Positions 51,701-53,460 of a DNA stretch of 64,000 bases are shown piece by piece. The notes below the pieces were generated by a model. The model made no database searches and was not told the origin of the DNA. It worked only from the letters and a program-made list of their open reading frames with translations. Source of the DNA: Lycorma delicatula (Eukaryota; Arthropoda; Insecta; Hemiptera; Fulgoridae); assembly GCF_047948215.1 (NCBI RefSeq), contig NC_134465.1, positions 18,000,022 to 18,064,021 on the forward strand, read 5' to 3'. The stretch's first letter is position 1, and each line of letters begins with the position of its first letter. A program made the translations under genes and the position numbers.

Positions 51701-53460
51701 TACAAAAAATACAAATAAAATAAAAATAAAGCTTTAAATTTTAAAAAATAATCATGGGACATTTTTAAATGTCCCATGATTATTTGAACGAATGGTCTAA
51801 TTAATTTGAATTCTTAATCAATTAATGGAATTAAGTATGACTATCATCATAATTAGCAATTTGAAACAAGGAGATTTATAAAAGAACTTATACAAAAAAA
51901 GATAAATTTGAAACAAGAAGATCATTAATGATTTTGTATAAAAAATATTTCATGTAATAGAATTAAGTAAATAAATAATAATAAAATTGAATTTACAATA
52001 AAAAAATATACACTAAAATTCTTTTTTTTAAATGTTGACTGAAATTAACATCAAATTAAAAACCAAAAAGAATATTCAATAAAGTACTATAGATATATAT
52101 ATATATATATACATATACATACACGCGCACGCACGCACACCTGTGCACACACACACACACACACACAAACACACATACACACATACATACACATACACAA
52201 ACACACACATACACATGCGCGTGTCAAATGTCATAACTGTAATAGTTGTATGAGACCTAATATAAAACTATAAACGACAATTACTCTCAAAATGATAAGC
52301 ACCCTATGCCAAGCTTAGTAAGGAAACAGGTGAGATGTTATCAGGATAGCATGCTGATAACCAAAATGTATGTTAGCTGATGTTCAACTACATTTAGAGT
52401 GACACTTTTCATACCGAACACCACAGGAACAATTGTTTTTAATTTTTATAAGAATAATATTAATAAAATTAAACATAACTCTTGACTGGAACTGTGATTT
52501 GACCAAGATAAAATAGCCAGGAATGTTATGGGTTCGTAGAATACTGTTACTATCAGTTGTAAAGGACAGAGGTAATTGTTAAAATGTTAACAAATCCTGG
52601 ACAGAAAACCAAAGAATGCAAAACAACAAAAAGTGAACTACTAATTTAAATAAGGAATGCTGTTGAACATTTATTGTAACTGAATTAAGTACTACCGGAT
52701 ATCAAGAAGTCTTATAAAGAAAATAATATTATAAAAAATCATTTTGATGAGAGATTCACTAGAAAGAAAACTTACTTTAAAATAAAAAGATAAAAATTCT
52801 TGAGACTTAATTCCAACAAAAAGAAACTACTGCATTAATAAAAAATGCTAAAAATAAAGAAAAAATTATAAAAGTAACAAATTACAATAATAAATAAATT
52901 ATAACACAGTGTAAAATTAATTAGTTGCAGAATACACAGTAAAAACATATAAAATTTCTAATGGAAAAAATACATACAAACGACTCAGTCATCTATAAGT
53001 GTTACTTATGTTATTTCTGAGAATATTCTACAAAATTAGCACAAAAATTCTAAGATAATATAACATGTCAATATAAAAGAAAGGATAATCAGTGTTAAAA
53101 CAGTAAGTTTAATGGATAGATAGGTACAAAGAAACAACCTGAAAGAAAAAAACACTTAACAATAAATTAAATGCAAGAGTAAAGCACTATATCCAACAAA
53201 AATTAACACGGCTGAAATACATATGAAAACACACACACATATAAAATATACACATATATACAAATAAATATACAGATATACTTAAATAATTAAATCACAT
53301 GTATTAAATAAATGAAAGTGGGTTTCGCCATCTAAATTTTTAACACTCTTACCCTGAATAAAGCTTCTCCCATGATTTCTTCAGGAGTGAAACTCTCCCA
53401 TGTTCCATTTTCTAATAAAGCTTCAAGAGCAAGCTCTGATTCAGTGTCTCCTGATCCATT
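1..53460 (-). CDS. kug: Fat-like (FAT1-3/kugelei type) giant cadherin, 14 internal exons
   Basis: Large single-pass adhesion receptor of the Fat family. The window holds only part of the extracellular cadherin-repeat array. Fourteen exons (listed separately) have GT-AG borders, matching phases at all 13 junctions and no internal stop, giving 2795 coding bases (about 931 residues). About nine cadherin repeats can be followed through calcium-binding motifs such as DANDHAPEF, DRNDNAPRF, DTNDCVPSF and DINDNCPMF and strand motifs such as LDRE, LDYET and LDWET. No signal peptide, EGF, laminin-G, membrane or cytoplasmic region is present, so both ends lie outside the window. In Drosophila the Fat-like protein acts at the basal side of epithelia; that is family knowledge, not visible here. 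The closest alternative is another Fat-family member (ft). All the transposons and the virus-like element lie in its introns, and none interrupts an exon. Confidence 0.8.
308..343. repeat. perfect hairpin 1, 16-bp arms, AGAG loop
   Basis: TTTCCTGATAACATAC at 308-323 is followed by AGAG and then by its exact reverse complement at 328-343. It abuts and shares three bases with a second perfect hairpin that has the same loop. Confidence 0.95.
341..384. repeat. perfect hairpin 2, 20-bp arms, AGAG loop
   Basis: The 20 bases at 341-360 are the exact reverse complement of those at 365-384, separated by AGAG (361-364). The arms have no similarity to those of hairpin 1 beyond AT-richness, but the loop sequence is identical. 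Confidence 0.95.
400..1150 (+). repeat. dispersed repeat family R1, copy 1 (diverged)
   Basis: Non-coding sequence resembling 10880-11600: a tract on the pattern of (t)gactg...tttgat(g)aaatctg..cat(at)ag followed by homopolymer-rich, GGGG-containing blocks. Similarity was judged by eye and is weaker than between the other two copies. No open frame is supported. Confidence 0.35.
1650..2540 (-). pseudogene. Penelope-like element relic, 3' part (minus copy)
   Basis: On the minus strand the stretch from about 2240 down to 1960 is near-identical to the plus-strand stretch at 4340-4570, which follows the GIY-YIG endonuclease motif of the neighbouring Penelope-like copy. It continues through the shared 3' terminal region, including the 18-bp palindrome GATAAGATATATCTTATC at 1790-1807. 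Many stops and no intact frame. Its 5' side faces the plus copy, so the two relics are head to head. Confidence 0.6.
1818..1852 (-). ncRNA. hammerhead-ribozyme-like remnant (degenerate)
   Basis: On the minus strand this matches the terminal motif at 4670-4711: TCATGA, then a shortened core, then CCCAC, AAAGTACTTTCATGG. The CTGANGA box is mostly deleted, so it cannot be active. It is useful mainly as a homologue of the better copy. Confidence 0.4.
3108..4113 (+). mobile_element. hAT-type relic inserted in the Penelope-like element
   Basis: The Penelope frame is interrupted here. The flanking octamers GAATCATA (3100-3107) and AAATCATA (4114-4121) match 7 of 8 and fit a hAT target duplication. 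From 3594 the plus strand reads MACKEKLPNVPLPSKQVV then TRCGMRIEDVLFYNEHFE and IKSAVNSFNSAEA, the pattern of the hAT-derived CGBP1-like/zinc-finger BED family (TRWGTW..A..Y..NFE). Clear terminal inverted repeats were not found, so borders are provisional. Confidence 0.45.
4670..4711 (+). ncRNA. hammerhead-ribozyme-like motif at Penelope-like 3' end
   Basis: Order seen: TCATGA (stem I 5' strand), CTGAGGA at 4676-4682 (fits the CUGANGA box), GTGG..CCAC stem II (4684-4695), GAAA at 4696-4699, GTAC as a minimal stem III, TT, then TCATGG (stem I 3' strand). CATGA pairs with TCATG. Short or palindromic stem III is known for hammerheads in Penelope-like elements, where activity is thought to need a dimer. 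Activity here is inference. Confidence 0.5.
4790..4948. repeat. CA and GT microsatellites
   Basis: A (CA)n run at about 4790-4808 followed by (TA)n, and a (GT)n run at about 4930-4948 on the same strand. The small ORFs crossing them are repeat-derived and not genes. Confidence 0.9.
5280..5900 (-). pseudogene. mariner-type transposase relic
   Basis: On the minus strand, around 5500-5280, fragments read APGASITFAPVNFCLF, then a stretch like ANAKKVEEFFKNEFSKI. These match the position of the third catalytic block (PPYSPDLAP.DFFLF) and the C-terminal tail of mariner transposases. The catalytic residues are not preserved and frames break repeatedly. The part above 5550 is only weakly assignable. 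Confidence 0.35.
6586..6744 (-). CDS. cadherin exon 13
   Basis: 53 codons, phase 0 at both ends. Donor GTAAAG (6580-6585) and acceptor TTTTCAG (6745-6751). Encodes the end of one repeat with VTVLDINDNCPMFVNLPYY, the inter-repeat calcium-binding signature, and the first strand of the next repeat. Confidence 0.93.
6885..7078 (-). mobile_element. SINE-like insertion inside DD41D copy A
   Basis: 194 bp bounded by the exact 14-bp direct repeat AGCCTCTCTAACCT (6871-6884 and 7079-7092). Copy B has the uninterrupted empty site at 33761-33774. The insert begins with a T-tract on the plus strand, so the element lies on the minus strand with an A-rich 3' tail. A CGGTCGAACTGAG stretch near its 5' side could be a pol III box B; tRNA origin is not established. 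Confidence 0.8.
7112..8275 (+). pseudogene. DD41D transposase (copy A), frameshifted
   Basis: Cut-and-paste transposase of the IS630-Tc1-mariner superfamily. The N-terminal helix-turn-helix region starts at the ATG at 7112 (FAIKAFYKKNGSVEGARREF). The catalytic part has WMSDEAHFHLSG (first Asp), FQQDGATSHTA (second Asp) and SPDLSACDYFLWG (third Asp), with 41 residues between the second and third, the spacing of the DD41D group. Frameshifts fall near 7310, 7460, 7760 and 7860; the C-terminus is altered after RRD. Confidence 0.85.
8734..8774. repeat. (TA)n microsatellite
   Basis: About 40 bases of uninterrupted TA dinucleotides in the intron. Confidence 0.95.
9140..9500 (+). repeat. dispersed repeat family R2, copy 1
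   Basis: Shares its first half (from CCAACACCCTCA, ATTTTGCA.TCAGAAA.ACACTGAT through the CACTG..ACTCACTG..AAGC.TATATGAAAA block) with 35470-35640, and its second half (from GACCAATCTT.ATCAAA to GGAGATTTTCAA) with 62500-62620. Non-coding. Confidence 0.65.
9697..9964 (-). CDS. cadherin exon 12
   Basis: 268 bases, 89 codons plus one. Donor GTAAGT and acceptor CTTTCTTTAG. Joins the exon at 12074 as GC|A (Ala) and the exon at 6586 in phase 0. Encodes a cadherin repeat with VNIRWEQS, VLENSTKVMTV, GHTSGAVRTTGIKFDREL and EHYQLIVQ; the inter-repeat DxND is replaced by IRWEQS, so this linker probably binds less calcium. Confidence 0.93.
9965..12073. other. cadherin intron, no gene
   Basis: AT-rich. 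It contains dispersed repeat R1 copy 2 at about 10880-11600. Nothing else recognisable. Confidence 0.7.
10880..11600 (+). repeat. dispersed repeat family R1, copy 2
   Basis: Stretches in 11085-11470 (AAGGGGTGGGG, TTTATGAAGCTTTATACTTCA, AGCCTTTACTGAAGGGGATGTTA) recur in reverse complement at 62985-63350. Non-coding, homopolymer-rich; element class unknown. Confidence 0.65.
12074..12267 (-). CDS. cadherin exon 11
   Basis: 194 bases. Donor GTAAGT, acceptor TTTTGTAG. Begins with LEATDGDSKDLTKLSYEVL, continues NLNPSTGLITVKDTL, and ends within SDGRFTSEA. Phase 0 with the exon at 18566 (CAG|TTA) and GC|A with the exon at 9697. Confidence 0.93.
12434..12814. mobile_element. MITE-like unit with long imperfect terminal inverted repeats
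   Basis: ATCAACATCAAAATGTA then CTAAAAAGTAAGAAATAATTT at the left (12434-12471) is mirrored at about 12777-12814 with few mismatches. The 300-bp interior has no open frame. No clear target duplication was identified. Confidence 0.6.
12915..13780 (+). pseudogene. Helitron PIF1-like helicase, C-terminal relic
   Basis: Helitrons encode a Rep/helicase protein. Here the helicase end is visible in three frames: LPPVKGH near 12918, FPFCELTTNMRQRNYTEF at about 12990, VYIINTIDESRAAA at about 13228, GSRVILRHNTSISDSLVN at 13361, IIHKLQGTTLNTAVVDL at about 13651 and YVALSRVRNLDGFA near 13735. These are motifs III to VI of the PIF1 family in order. The Rep domain and Walker A are absent. Frameshifts lie near 13110 and 13310. 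It lacks an identifiable Helitron 3' hairpin. Confidence 0.85.
13817..13960 (+). repeat. two copies of a ~45-bp repeat
   Basis: GATGCATGCATATAGAAT..CCCACTGTCCCTAC near 13818-13858 recurs as GATGCATACATATAGAAT..CCTACTGTCCCTAC near 13916-13957. It lies just 3' of the Helitron helicase relic. Confidence 0.7.
14004..14340 (+). repeat. diverged tandem duplication, unit ~168 bp
   Basis: 14004-14166 and 14173-14337 align along their length: TGTCTAAAAA..TTTTTT.AACATCA.GGTACCAC, then TTGAAT.G.ATTAATAGGAAA, then GAATACATAACCTTC versus GAATTCATAACTTCC. The short ORFs across it are not supported as genes. Confidence 0.8.
14439..16584 (+). mobile_element. hAT transposon with exact 8-bp target duplication
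   Basis: Ends TAGGCTTACCATA and (inward from the right) TAGACTTACCGTA, flanked by the identical octamer TCTATATA at 14431-14438 and 16585-16592. Length 2146 bp. The interior is a degenerate hAT transposase. Confidence 0.88.
14700..16490 (+). pseudogene. hAT transposase, degenerate
   Basis: Fragments in order: a zinc-finger-side piece around 14703-14840 (DTEDHVKTAKHRRAINAT), the catalytic-side piece at 15064-15456 (DSSNRSEIKLVPIVRYF and CYTADNTNSNFNG) and the C-terminal dimerisation region at 15899-16354 (MVEFVMSLSGTSGPVERVFF) continuing in another frame to about 16487. This matches the hAT type with separated insertion domain and C-terminal hAT dimerisation domain. Stops at about 14847 and 16352 and several frameshifts make it inactive. 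Confidence 0.8.
18188..18226. repeat. (TA)n microsatellite
   Basis: About 38 bases of TA repeats flanked by GCAGTATA and TATACTGCAA, which extend the run into a longer palindrome. Confidence 0.95.
18566..18786 (-). CDS. cadherin exon 10
   Basis: 221 bases. Donor GTAAAC, acceptor TTTATTTTAG. Joins upstream as G|GT and downstream as CAG|TTA. Encodes TVVNLDHESLPKAVFHVRV, SDLGKPRLSSET, and the inter-repeat DILDTNDCVPSFTQKEY. Confidence 0.94.
19570..19790 (+). mobile_element. short Penelope-like 3' end unit with inverted flank
   Basis: 19580-19660 matches the plus-strand reading of 1695-1775, which in the minus-strand copy lies beyond the ribozyme-like motif. 19670-19780 matches 4655-4770 in the opposite sense. 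The unit is therefore an inverted duplication of the element's 3' terminal region around the ribozyme-like motif, bounded by TA runs on both sides. Confidence 0.55.
19677..19717 (+). ncRNA. hammerhead-like remnant (mutated core)
   Basis: TCATGA, CTAACGA in place of the CTGANGA box, GCGGGATCCCAC stem II, AAAAC in place of GAAAG, then TATTTTCATGA. The two core changes should abolish cleavage. Confidence 0.4.
19784..19834. repeat. (TA)n microsatellite
   Basis: About 50 bases of TA repeats following the Penelope-like unit; ends TATAAAATC. Confidence 0.95.
21190..21442 (-). CDS. cadherin exon 9
   Basis: 253 bases. Donor GTAACT, acceptor TTTTTTACAG. Begins AGAKAVCHVIVHVLDRNDNA, includes APRFTQATYKGIVSEDAP, IKASDADSELNALLQFDIV and FHIDSSTG. 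Joins ATG|GCT upstream and G|GT downstream. Confidence 0.94.
21744..21842 (+). repeat. three C-rich motifs at the left end of the viral element
   Basis: CCCCCACCACTTTA at 21744, CCCCCCACCACCTTATA near 21799, and CGCCCCCACCACTTTTA near 21830. The right end carries GGTGGGGGTGGT, the complementary strand type, so these may be eroded terminal repeats. Confidence 0.5.
21889..22421 (+). pseudogene. unidentified element protein, one frameshift
   Basis: An ATG at 21889 opens an 84-codon frame ending at 22143. The frame resumes across an A-run (22142-22148) and continues to a TAA at 22419-22421, about 177 residues in all. The second half contains LNHELYKDCLFNRN, IYSIDQCKKALSPYDDKRFV and a FPYGDKEIDKY tail. 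Similar K.LS..DDKR endings occur, to my recollection, at the C-termini of larger proteins in invertebrate mobile elements; whether it is the end of a polymerase or of another protein I cannot say. It is the leftmost gene and may be a remnant of a larger one. Confidence 0.55.
22513..22833 (-). CDS. small OB-like protein of the viral element, intact
   Basis: An uninterrupted 106-residue ORF, rare in this decayed element. It contains YRIQKVDFIKTKNGDSIIAT then IEGFGKIFLPERFNDLTLSD and VYIIYKGMRETTNGHNYHDV. The beta-rich pattern with a KTK.GDS.I..I.G..K.FLPERF core recurs in related insect elements as I remember them and looks like an OB-type fold, perhaps a single-strand DNA-binding protein; that is inference. 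Start: TTTTTATATAGACTAG precedes the ATG. Confidence 0.6.
   Translation of the reverse strand: MSNIFDKLNSLNYSNNIKKINEMMQNRRYRIQKVDFIKTKNGDSIIATIEGFGKIFLPERFNDLTLSDLSEINNSKDVYIIYKGMRETTNGHNYHDVEFTCGIDVA
23103..23913 (-). pseudogene. rve-family integrase, frameshifted
   Basis: Integrase that inserts the element's DNA. In order on the minus strand: LHRPAKRNYPTRKTKLKG, then LVQADIVEM (first catalytic Asp), YLLTIIDVY, a frameshift near 23740, FAYGVPLNNKTGKEVAFAL, HFQTDQGKEFYNSY (second Asp), HSDKKAAIIERFN (Glu, 33 residues after the second Asp), then a second frameshift near 23365 leading to KFNVGDSVRISKHKKYL (SH3-like), and a third break before VIKGRFYHHKQRF and the stop at 23103. All catalytic residues remain. 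The ATG at 23913 directly follows TTTTTTTACATTTTAG. A 30-codon ORF just upstream (23949-24041) would join in frame through a GTAAAT donor, but the intron would be only 38 bp. Confidence 0.85.
24128..24843 (-). pseudogene. KilA-N domain protein with coiled-coil C-terminus, frameshifted
   Basis: KilA-N proteins are DNA-binding proteins common in large DNA viruses. The ATG at 24843 begins TSLIDIFYEQIKEIF; after a frameshift the minus strand reads FNATKLCNDGGKEFKKWFRN, the diagnostic KilA-N core, then after a repeat-driven break GTYLRKELILNLACWIS. The downstream frame (24517-24128) has a heptad-rich segment (LHSKLEYIENENNRLEDVIL) and an LRDESDNCLVILAKNKDDEE tail like the C-terminal domain of baculovirus/poxvirus relatives. 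The ATTAGATTATTAGATT run near 24640-24668 is a local expansion inside the gene. Confidence 0.8.
25287..26333 (+). pseudogene. A32/FtsK-HerA-type packaging ATPase, two exons, frameshifted
   Basis: DNA-packaging ATPase. Exon 1 (25287-25550, 88 codons, MKLRNNKIIS start) ends AAG|GTAATT; an 82-bp intron ends TTTTTCTCTAG at 25632; exon 2 continues in phase 0 through 38 open codons to Walker A (GPSNCGKTN, about 25758-25784). Then IFSKSLHQPLYRML, a break at about 25880, Walker B (SIMIFDDVI) at about 25969, and the sensor segment ARGRHNKIDCFYLAQTYTKI. A final break near 26190 leads to DDFKSMCDQVWNTNQ and a stop at about 26333. Without splicing, exon 2's frame has a TAG immediately before AGA and no usable ATG, which supports the intron. 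Confidence 0.85.
25551..25632 (+). other. 82-bp intron in the viral ATPase gene
   Basis: Starts GTAATTTTCACAG and ends ATTTTTCTCTAG. Both flanks are phase 0. Removal links the N-terminal exon with the Walker A frame without a stop. Size is typical of short insect introns. Confidence 0.7.
26429..27453 (+). pseudogene. DUF8207-type protein, frameshifted near the C-terminus
   Basis: The longest open frame of the element: 313 codons from the ATG at 26429 to the stop at 27370. The ATG follows TTTCTTTATAGAGCA; an in-frame ATG at 26372 lies before this tract and is less likely. The N-terminus is helical and acidic; the C-terminal half has DHVYGVKYDKNTDTCTLGDI, IHLGDFIYSSTPGLLELLV and NPDLKKVHTEDMKAYGEML, the pattern of DUF8207, a domain of unknown function found in insect and nematode mobile elements. 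It ends YWDDPNELIDR; the expected continuation (TVSNEIISIIKELKDDEFE) is in another frame and stops at 27451-27453, so one frameshift lies near 27365. Likely a structural or packaging protein. Confidence 0.75.
27489..27917 (+). pseudogene. unknown element protein with three in-frame TGA codons
   Basis: From the ATG at 27489, preceded by TTTTTTATATAGAGAA, a single frame runs 142 codons to TGA at 27915-27917, interrupted only by three TGA codons (27519, 27531 and 27699). It reads SWIKLGKGR, SFSHTPEGNFYVKHHSLCNV, DFKRCKQMCHEYANGLNPQK, then a helical LTDATVEFMKDSLEPHKEKI. The two first TGAs sit in a GR-rich context and could come from CGA by deamination. Function unknown. Confidence 0.55.
28008..28481 (+). 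pseudogene. phospholipase A2 protein, parvovirus VP1-like
   Basis: Phospholipase A2 that in parvoviruses lets the capsid leave the endosome. The ATG at 28008 follows TTTTTTTTATATATAGAC and opens a 32-codon Lys/Gln/Pro-rich tail made of imperfect repeats of AAGACCAAGACAAGCCC, ending at TAA 28101-28103. After this break the second frame (from about 28104) reads LPVEAHLPGYNYCGPGTKL (calcium loop) and LDDACKLHDIAYSKY (His-Asp catalytic pair), followed by an Ala-rich helix and a basic C-terminus (GGRLKLKKSGG), stop at 28481. The catalytic part is open over 118 codons from a GTG at 28125. The KK-rich N-terminus resembles a nuclear localisation signal. Confidence 0.85.
28493..28827 (+). pseudogene. 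adenain-like cysteine protease, His lost
   Basis: Maturation protease of the adenovirus/Polinton type. The frame from about 28496 reads LREYAKRLKIPHFRGVFMLD; a frameshift at about 28590 moves to CAIINLDCSMGNGTNWVSF, then VDYFDGIGNIHPPPELMNYF and DDVICGRLCLEFLSE before TAA at 28825-28827. The nucleophile region (ICGRLC) is kept. The block that carries the catalytic His in relatives (GTHW) here reads GTNW, so catalysis should be lost. Only 9 bases separate it from the PLA2 stop and no T-rich acceptor-like tract precedes it. Confidence 0.8.
28866..29592 (+). pseudogene. penton-like minor capsid protein candidate, frameshifted
   Basis: The ATG at 28866 follows TTTTTCTTATTTTAGAC and reads LYLLIDGNDSLIKN; after a break at 28911-28922 the frame gives PIDLSKGQYELGLKWLMTVN, and later pieces give ITIPTDCYETEDIGEYI, SIALKANSNTLQCEIKST, DTDSSIGSLLGYG, VNVIRVKCNIISGGYK and LTDENDQLLNLRGERVSM, ending at TAA near 29590. 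The beta-strand-rich pattern and position next to the capsid gene fit the penton/minor capsid protein of Polinton-like elements; assignment by order and recollection of family pattern. Confidence 0.65.
29627..29768 (+). pseudogene. small ORF before the capsid gene
   Basis: Open for about 47 codons after TTTTTTTTTTATTAG: IPYKIDCDDDDVKKTHKLTE then SIKKLKSLGFEIVGGKL, stop TGA at 29766-29768. There is no ATG, so it would need to be an exon or be truncated. Function unknown. Confidence 0.45.
29793..30985 (+). pseudogene. double-jelly-roll major capsid protein, multiply frameshifted
   Basis: Major capsid protein of the Polinton/adintovirus type, which builds an icosahedral shell. The ATG at 29793 follows TTTTTTCTTATACAGAG. 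Pieces in order: NYLNVKKVASTDKSLTYK, INQPDKYTVPDDSCLRICG, HFAGAFVFDEIVYKINGQEV, VFTLYIPLSMLLGFAED, VTWLVPYLKVSSQYEL, IPFRSWKIHQNP, DKPRYVIAGFQTDRSNKAM, FDSCNVKNIKVFIN, FLDIKTNIPCTYVIDCSRQD and TIAYCLLIYENVVAYSP. At least five frame changes (near 29900, 30130, 30280, 30450 and 30670). The exact end is unclear; homology fades after about 30982. Confidence 0.85.
31169..31271. repeat. two tandem hairpins with 19-nt G-rich loops
   Basis: Hairpin 1: arms ACATTCAAAACC (31174-31185) and GGTCTTGAATGT (31205-31216), loop 31186-31204 rich in G. Hairpin 2: arms TTCAAGACC (31227-31235) and GGTCTTGAA (31255-31263), loop 31236-31254, also 19 nt and G-rich. The outer sequences TGTTTACATTCAAAACC (31169-31185) and GGTCTTGAATGTAAACA (31255-31271) pair over 16 of 17 positions. 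Located at the right end of the viral element in otherwise AT-rich DNA. Confidence 0.9.
33160..33388 (-). CDS. cadherin exon 8
   Basis: 229 bases. Donor GTAAGT, acceptor TATTTTACAG. Starts by completing AG|A, reads FIKREVAAELFENEPAGSVV, DPDGLFSVNPSTGVVTTQQP and LDYETNRVYNLSVTATSM. Joins ATG|GCT across the intron that carries the virus-like element. Confidence 0.94.
33678..35023 (+). mobile_element. DD41D Tc1/mariner-superfamily transposon, copy B
   Basis: Ends CAGAGTGATTCAAAGAAACG and, inward from the right, CAGGACGATTCAAAGATACG, flanked by TA (33676-33677 and 35024-35025). 1346 bp, lacking the SINE-like insertion of copy A, so it serves as the empty-site reference. Confidence 0.92.
33792..34895 (+). 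pseudogene. DD41D transposase (copy B), catalytic Asp lost
   Basis: The ATG at 33792 opens the helix-turn-helix part (FAIKAFYKNNDSVKGARREF), which stops at 34004 after KKKPPGRE through a frameshift. The rest is open to 34895 (265 codons from 34098). The first catalytic block is WMSNEVHFHL, with Asn in place of Asp and Val for Ala; the second is FQKDAATSHTA, the third SPDLSACDYFLWG, with 41 residues between the last two Asp. It therefore cannot be active even if the frame were whole. Confidence 0.88.
35440..35840 (+). repeat. dispersed repeat family R2, copy 2
   Basis: 35470-35640 matches 9146-9300 and 35620-35700 plus 35809-35840 match 62680-62770 (AAAGAAAAT.ATTTT.ACCTCC, CCCACCA, TA.TACCATACTTT.CTT.GAAAAGT). 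It is interrupted by a 92-bp insertion. Confidence 0.7.
35717..35808. mobile_element. 92-bp GC-rich insertion with 15-bp direct repeats
   Basis: Bounded by exact copies of AAAGTAGTACCATAC at 35702-35716 and 35809-35823. The related copy near 62735 is uninterrupted. The insert's right end, GTATGGTACTAC (35795-35806), is the reverse complement of the flanking GTAGTACCATAC, forming a 12-bp hairpin. GC-rich and non-coding; class unknown. Confidence 0.75.
35887..36073 (-). CDS. cadherin exon 7
   Basis: 187 bases. Donor GTAAAA, acceptor TTTTACTTCAG. Begins G|GT NVGNAFSIDPVMGTIRVARE, then LDIGSMAEYILIIKAVDGG and HIMVVMADNAPPR. The linker reads MADNAPPRF rather than DxNDNAPxF. Confidence 0.93.
36074..36770. 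other. cadherin intron, nothing recognised
   Basis: AT-rich, no gene, repeat or transposon recognised. Confidence 0.7.
36771..37015 (-). CDS. cadherin exon 6
   Basis: 245 bases. Donor GTAAGT, acceptor ATCTTTTTAG. Completes AG|A so that LDR joins ESISEHLLTVMAKDQGTP, then ARVIIHVYDANDHAPEFSTS and VTVLAVDKDHGDNAVVTYSI. Confidence 0.94.
37091..39720 (+). pseudogene. non-LTR retrotransposon (LINE), degenerate
   Basis: Endonuclease end: KFLLSDFNMQLGKEKKYRKI, NGEHLIDNFNLKVMS, FQIDHIAISRKN and KSDHHLIQIKV (catalytic Asp-His). Reverse transcriptase in shifting frames from about 38130: IIRSLKNNNAPGE, FRGISLLPVTYKILSGVLPN, VNFKKAYDSVDRQILIN, GEISNPFEVHTEIRQRDSLS, and LVFTDVIWLY in place of the FADD catalytic box. 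Then LQISYEKTQYM and FKYMGETIQPMGLNTI. The 3' end runs into an AAT/GT repeat. 5' truncated. Clade not determined. Confidence 0.85.
39702..39766. repeat. (AAT)n then (GT)n microsatellite at the LINE 3' end
   Basis: AATAATAAT run at about 39703-39722 followed by GT repeats to about 39766. It marks the end of the LINE. Confidence 0.9.
39869..40110 (-). CDS. cadherin exon 5
   Basis: 242 bases. Donor GTTTGT, acceptor TGTTCTCAG. LYVTVMDINEHRPWFTQNTY, VIRLNATDIDQDNKVLYSL, DYQSGAITISQPLDR. Ends AG to complete Arg with the next exon. Confidence 0.93.
40111..41078. other. cadherin intron, nothing recognised
   Basis: AT-rich, with the short inverted pair ACTCTGACATTTGTCAGAGT at 40235-40254; no gene. 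Confidence 0.7.
41079..41218 (-). CDS. cadherin exon 4
   Basis: 140 bases. Donor GTTTTT (weak consensus), acceptor TTGTTACAG. Encodes GDPRSEFVIAGDKGSVLVAR, QLDWETQSEYTLNIS and DGVHTIYTQ. Joins G|GG upstream and CAG|TTG downstream. Confidence 0.92.
41219..42027. other. cadherin intron, nothing recognised
   Basis: AT-rich; no gene or known repeat recognised. Confidence 0.7.
42028..42241 (-). CDS. cadherin exon 3
   Basis: 214 bases. Donor GTAAGT, acceptor TATTTGTAG. VKATDYGTPNRSSTARVSVN, HPPVVKQPDQRVQVTESDSV, ALVQATDEDGDMLWYSIVG. The linker reads MEIPENSKHPP instead of DxNDxxP. Confidence 0.93.
42242..44427. other. cadherin intron
   Basis: A 74-codon open frame at 42541-42765 is unrecognised and not supported as a gene. 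About 42980-43200 resembles a retroelement 3' fragment. The rest is AT-rich. Confidence 0.6.
42980..43200. repeat. retroelement 3' fragment (insect type)
   Basis: CATTCATTCACAGTGTTCTG, then CCCTTAGGGCAGG and pyrimidine-rich stretches. I associate this pattern with the 3' ends of common insect LINE/SINE copies, from memory only. Confidence 0.35.
44428..44580 (-). CDS. cadherin exon 2
   Basis: 51 codons, phase 0 at both ends. Donor GTATGA, acceptor TTCTTACAG. VLAVDNDIRNNAELHYSIKS, FSIHPRTGVVYSQRSF and NAGQEYDLL. Confidence 0.93.
48122..50749 (-). mobile_element. hAT transposon (ZBED5-like) with near-exact target duplication
   Basis: Ends CAGTGTTTCCC and, inward from the right, CAGTGTTTGTC. 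Flanks TTATAGAC (48114-48121) and CTATAGAC (50750-50757) match 7 of 8. 2628 bp. The coding strand is minus. Confidence 0.85.
48367..50158 (-). pseudogene. hAT transposase, ZBED5/SCAND3-like, degenerate
   Basis: N-terminal BED-type zinc finger at 50158-49964 (YLKFGFTSTEINEEGRSLCV then CxxC..LKRYLEMLH). Next frame: LILPAASEVVETMFGDNFA, IQLQSISLSNDTVAH, then HDKLFSIQLDEATDSNKDAH, FIAYVRFCDGMSAAEKLLFC, then CMVHREALASKKM at about 49330 and further fragments to 48367. The block order fits ZBED5-like hAT proteins, some of which became host genes in vertebrates; here stops and frameshifts show a dead transposon. Confidence 0.8.
51746..51785. repeat. perfect 19-bp palindrome, 2-nt loop
   Basis: Arm 1 at 51746-51764 (contains ATAATCATGGGACATTT), loop TT, arm 2 at 51767-51785 is its exact reverse complement. 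No T-run or gene follows, so a terminator role is not indicated. Confidence 0.95.
52090..52223. repeat. compound TA / CA microsatellite
   Basis: (TA)n at about 52092-52111 followed by ACACGCGCACGCACGCACAC and CA-rich repeats with CATA and GCGC interruptions to about 52223. Confidence 0.9.
53353..53460 (-). CDS. cadherin exon 1 in window (short linker exon)
   Basis: 36 codons, phase 0 at both ends. Donor GTAAGA, acceptor GGTCGGTATAG. NGSGDTESELALEALLENGT, then WESFTPEEIMGEALFR, which runs into VLAVDND of the next exon as expected for strand A of a repeat. The weak acceptor and acidic start make it slightly less certain than the others. Confidence 0.8.

Larger units (their letters stand above)
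44581..53352. other. long cadherin intron
   Basis: Contains a hAT element (48122-50749), the palindrome at 51746-51785 and a TA/CA microsatellite (52090-52223). The stretches 44581-48110 and 50760-53352 are otherwise very AT-rich with no gene seen. Confidence 0.75.

Noticed and set aside
51746..51785. Hairpin as a transcription terminator
   Set aside because: No gene ends there, there is no T-run, and this is eukaryotic DNA.
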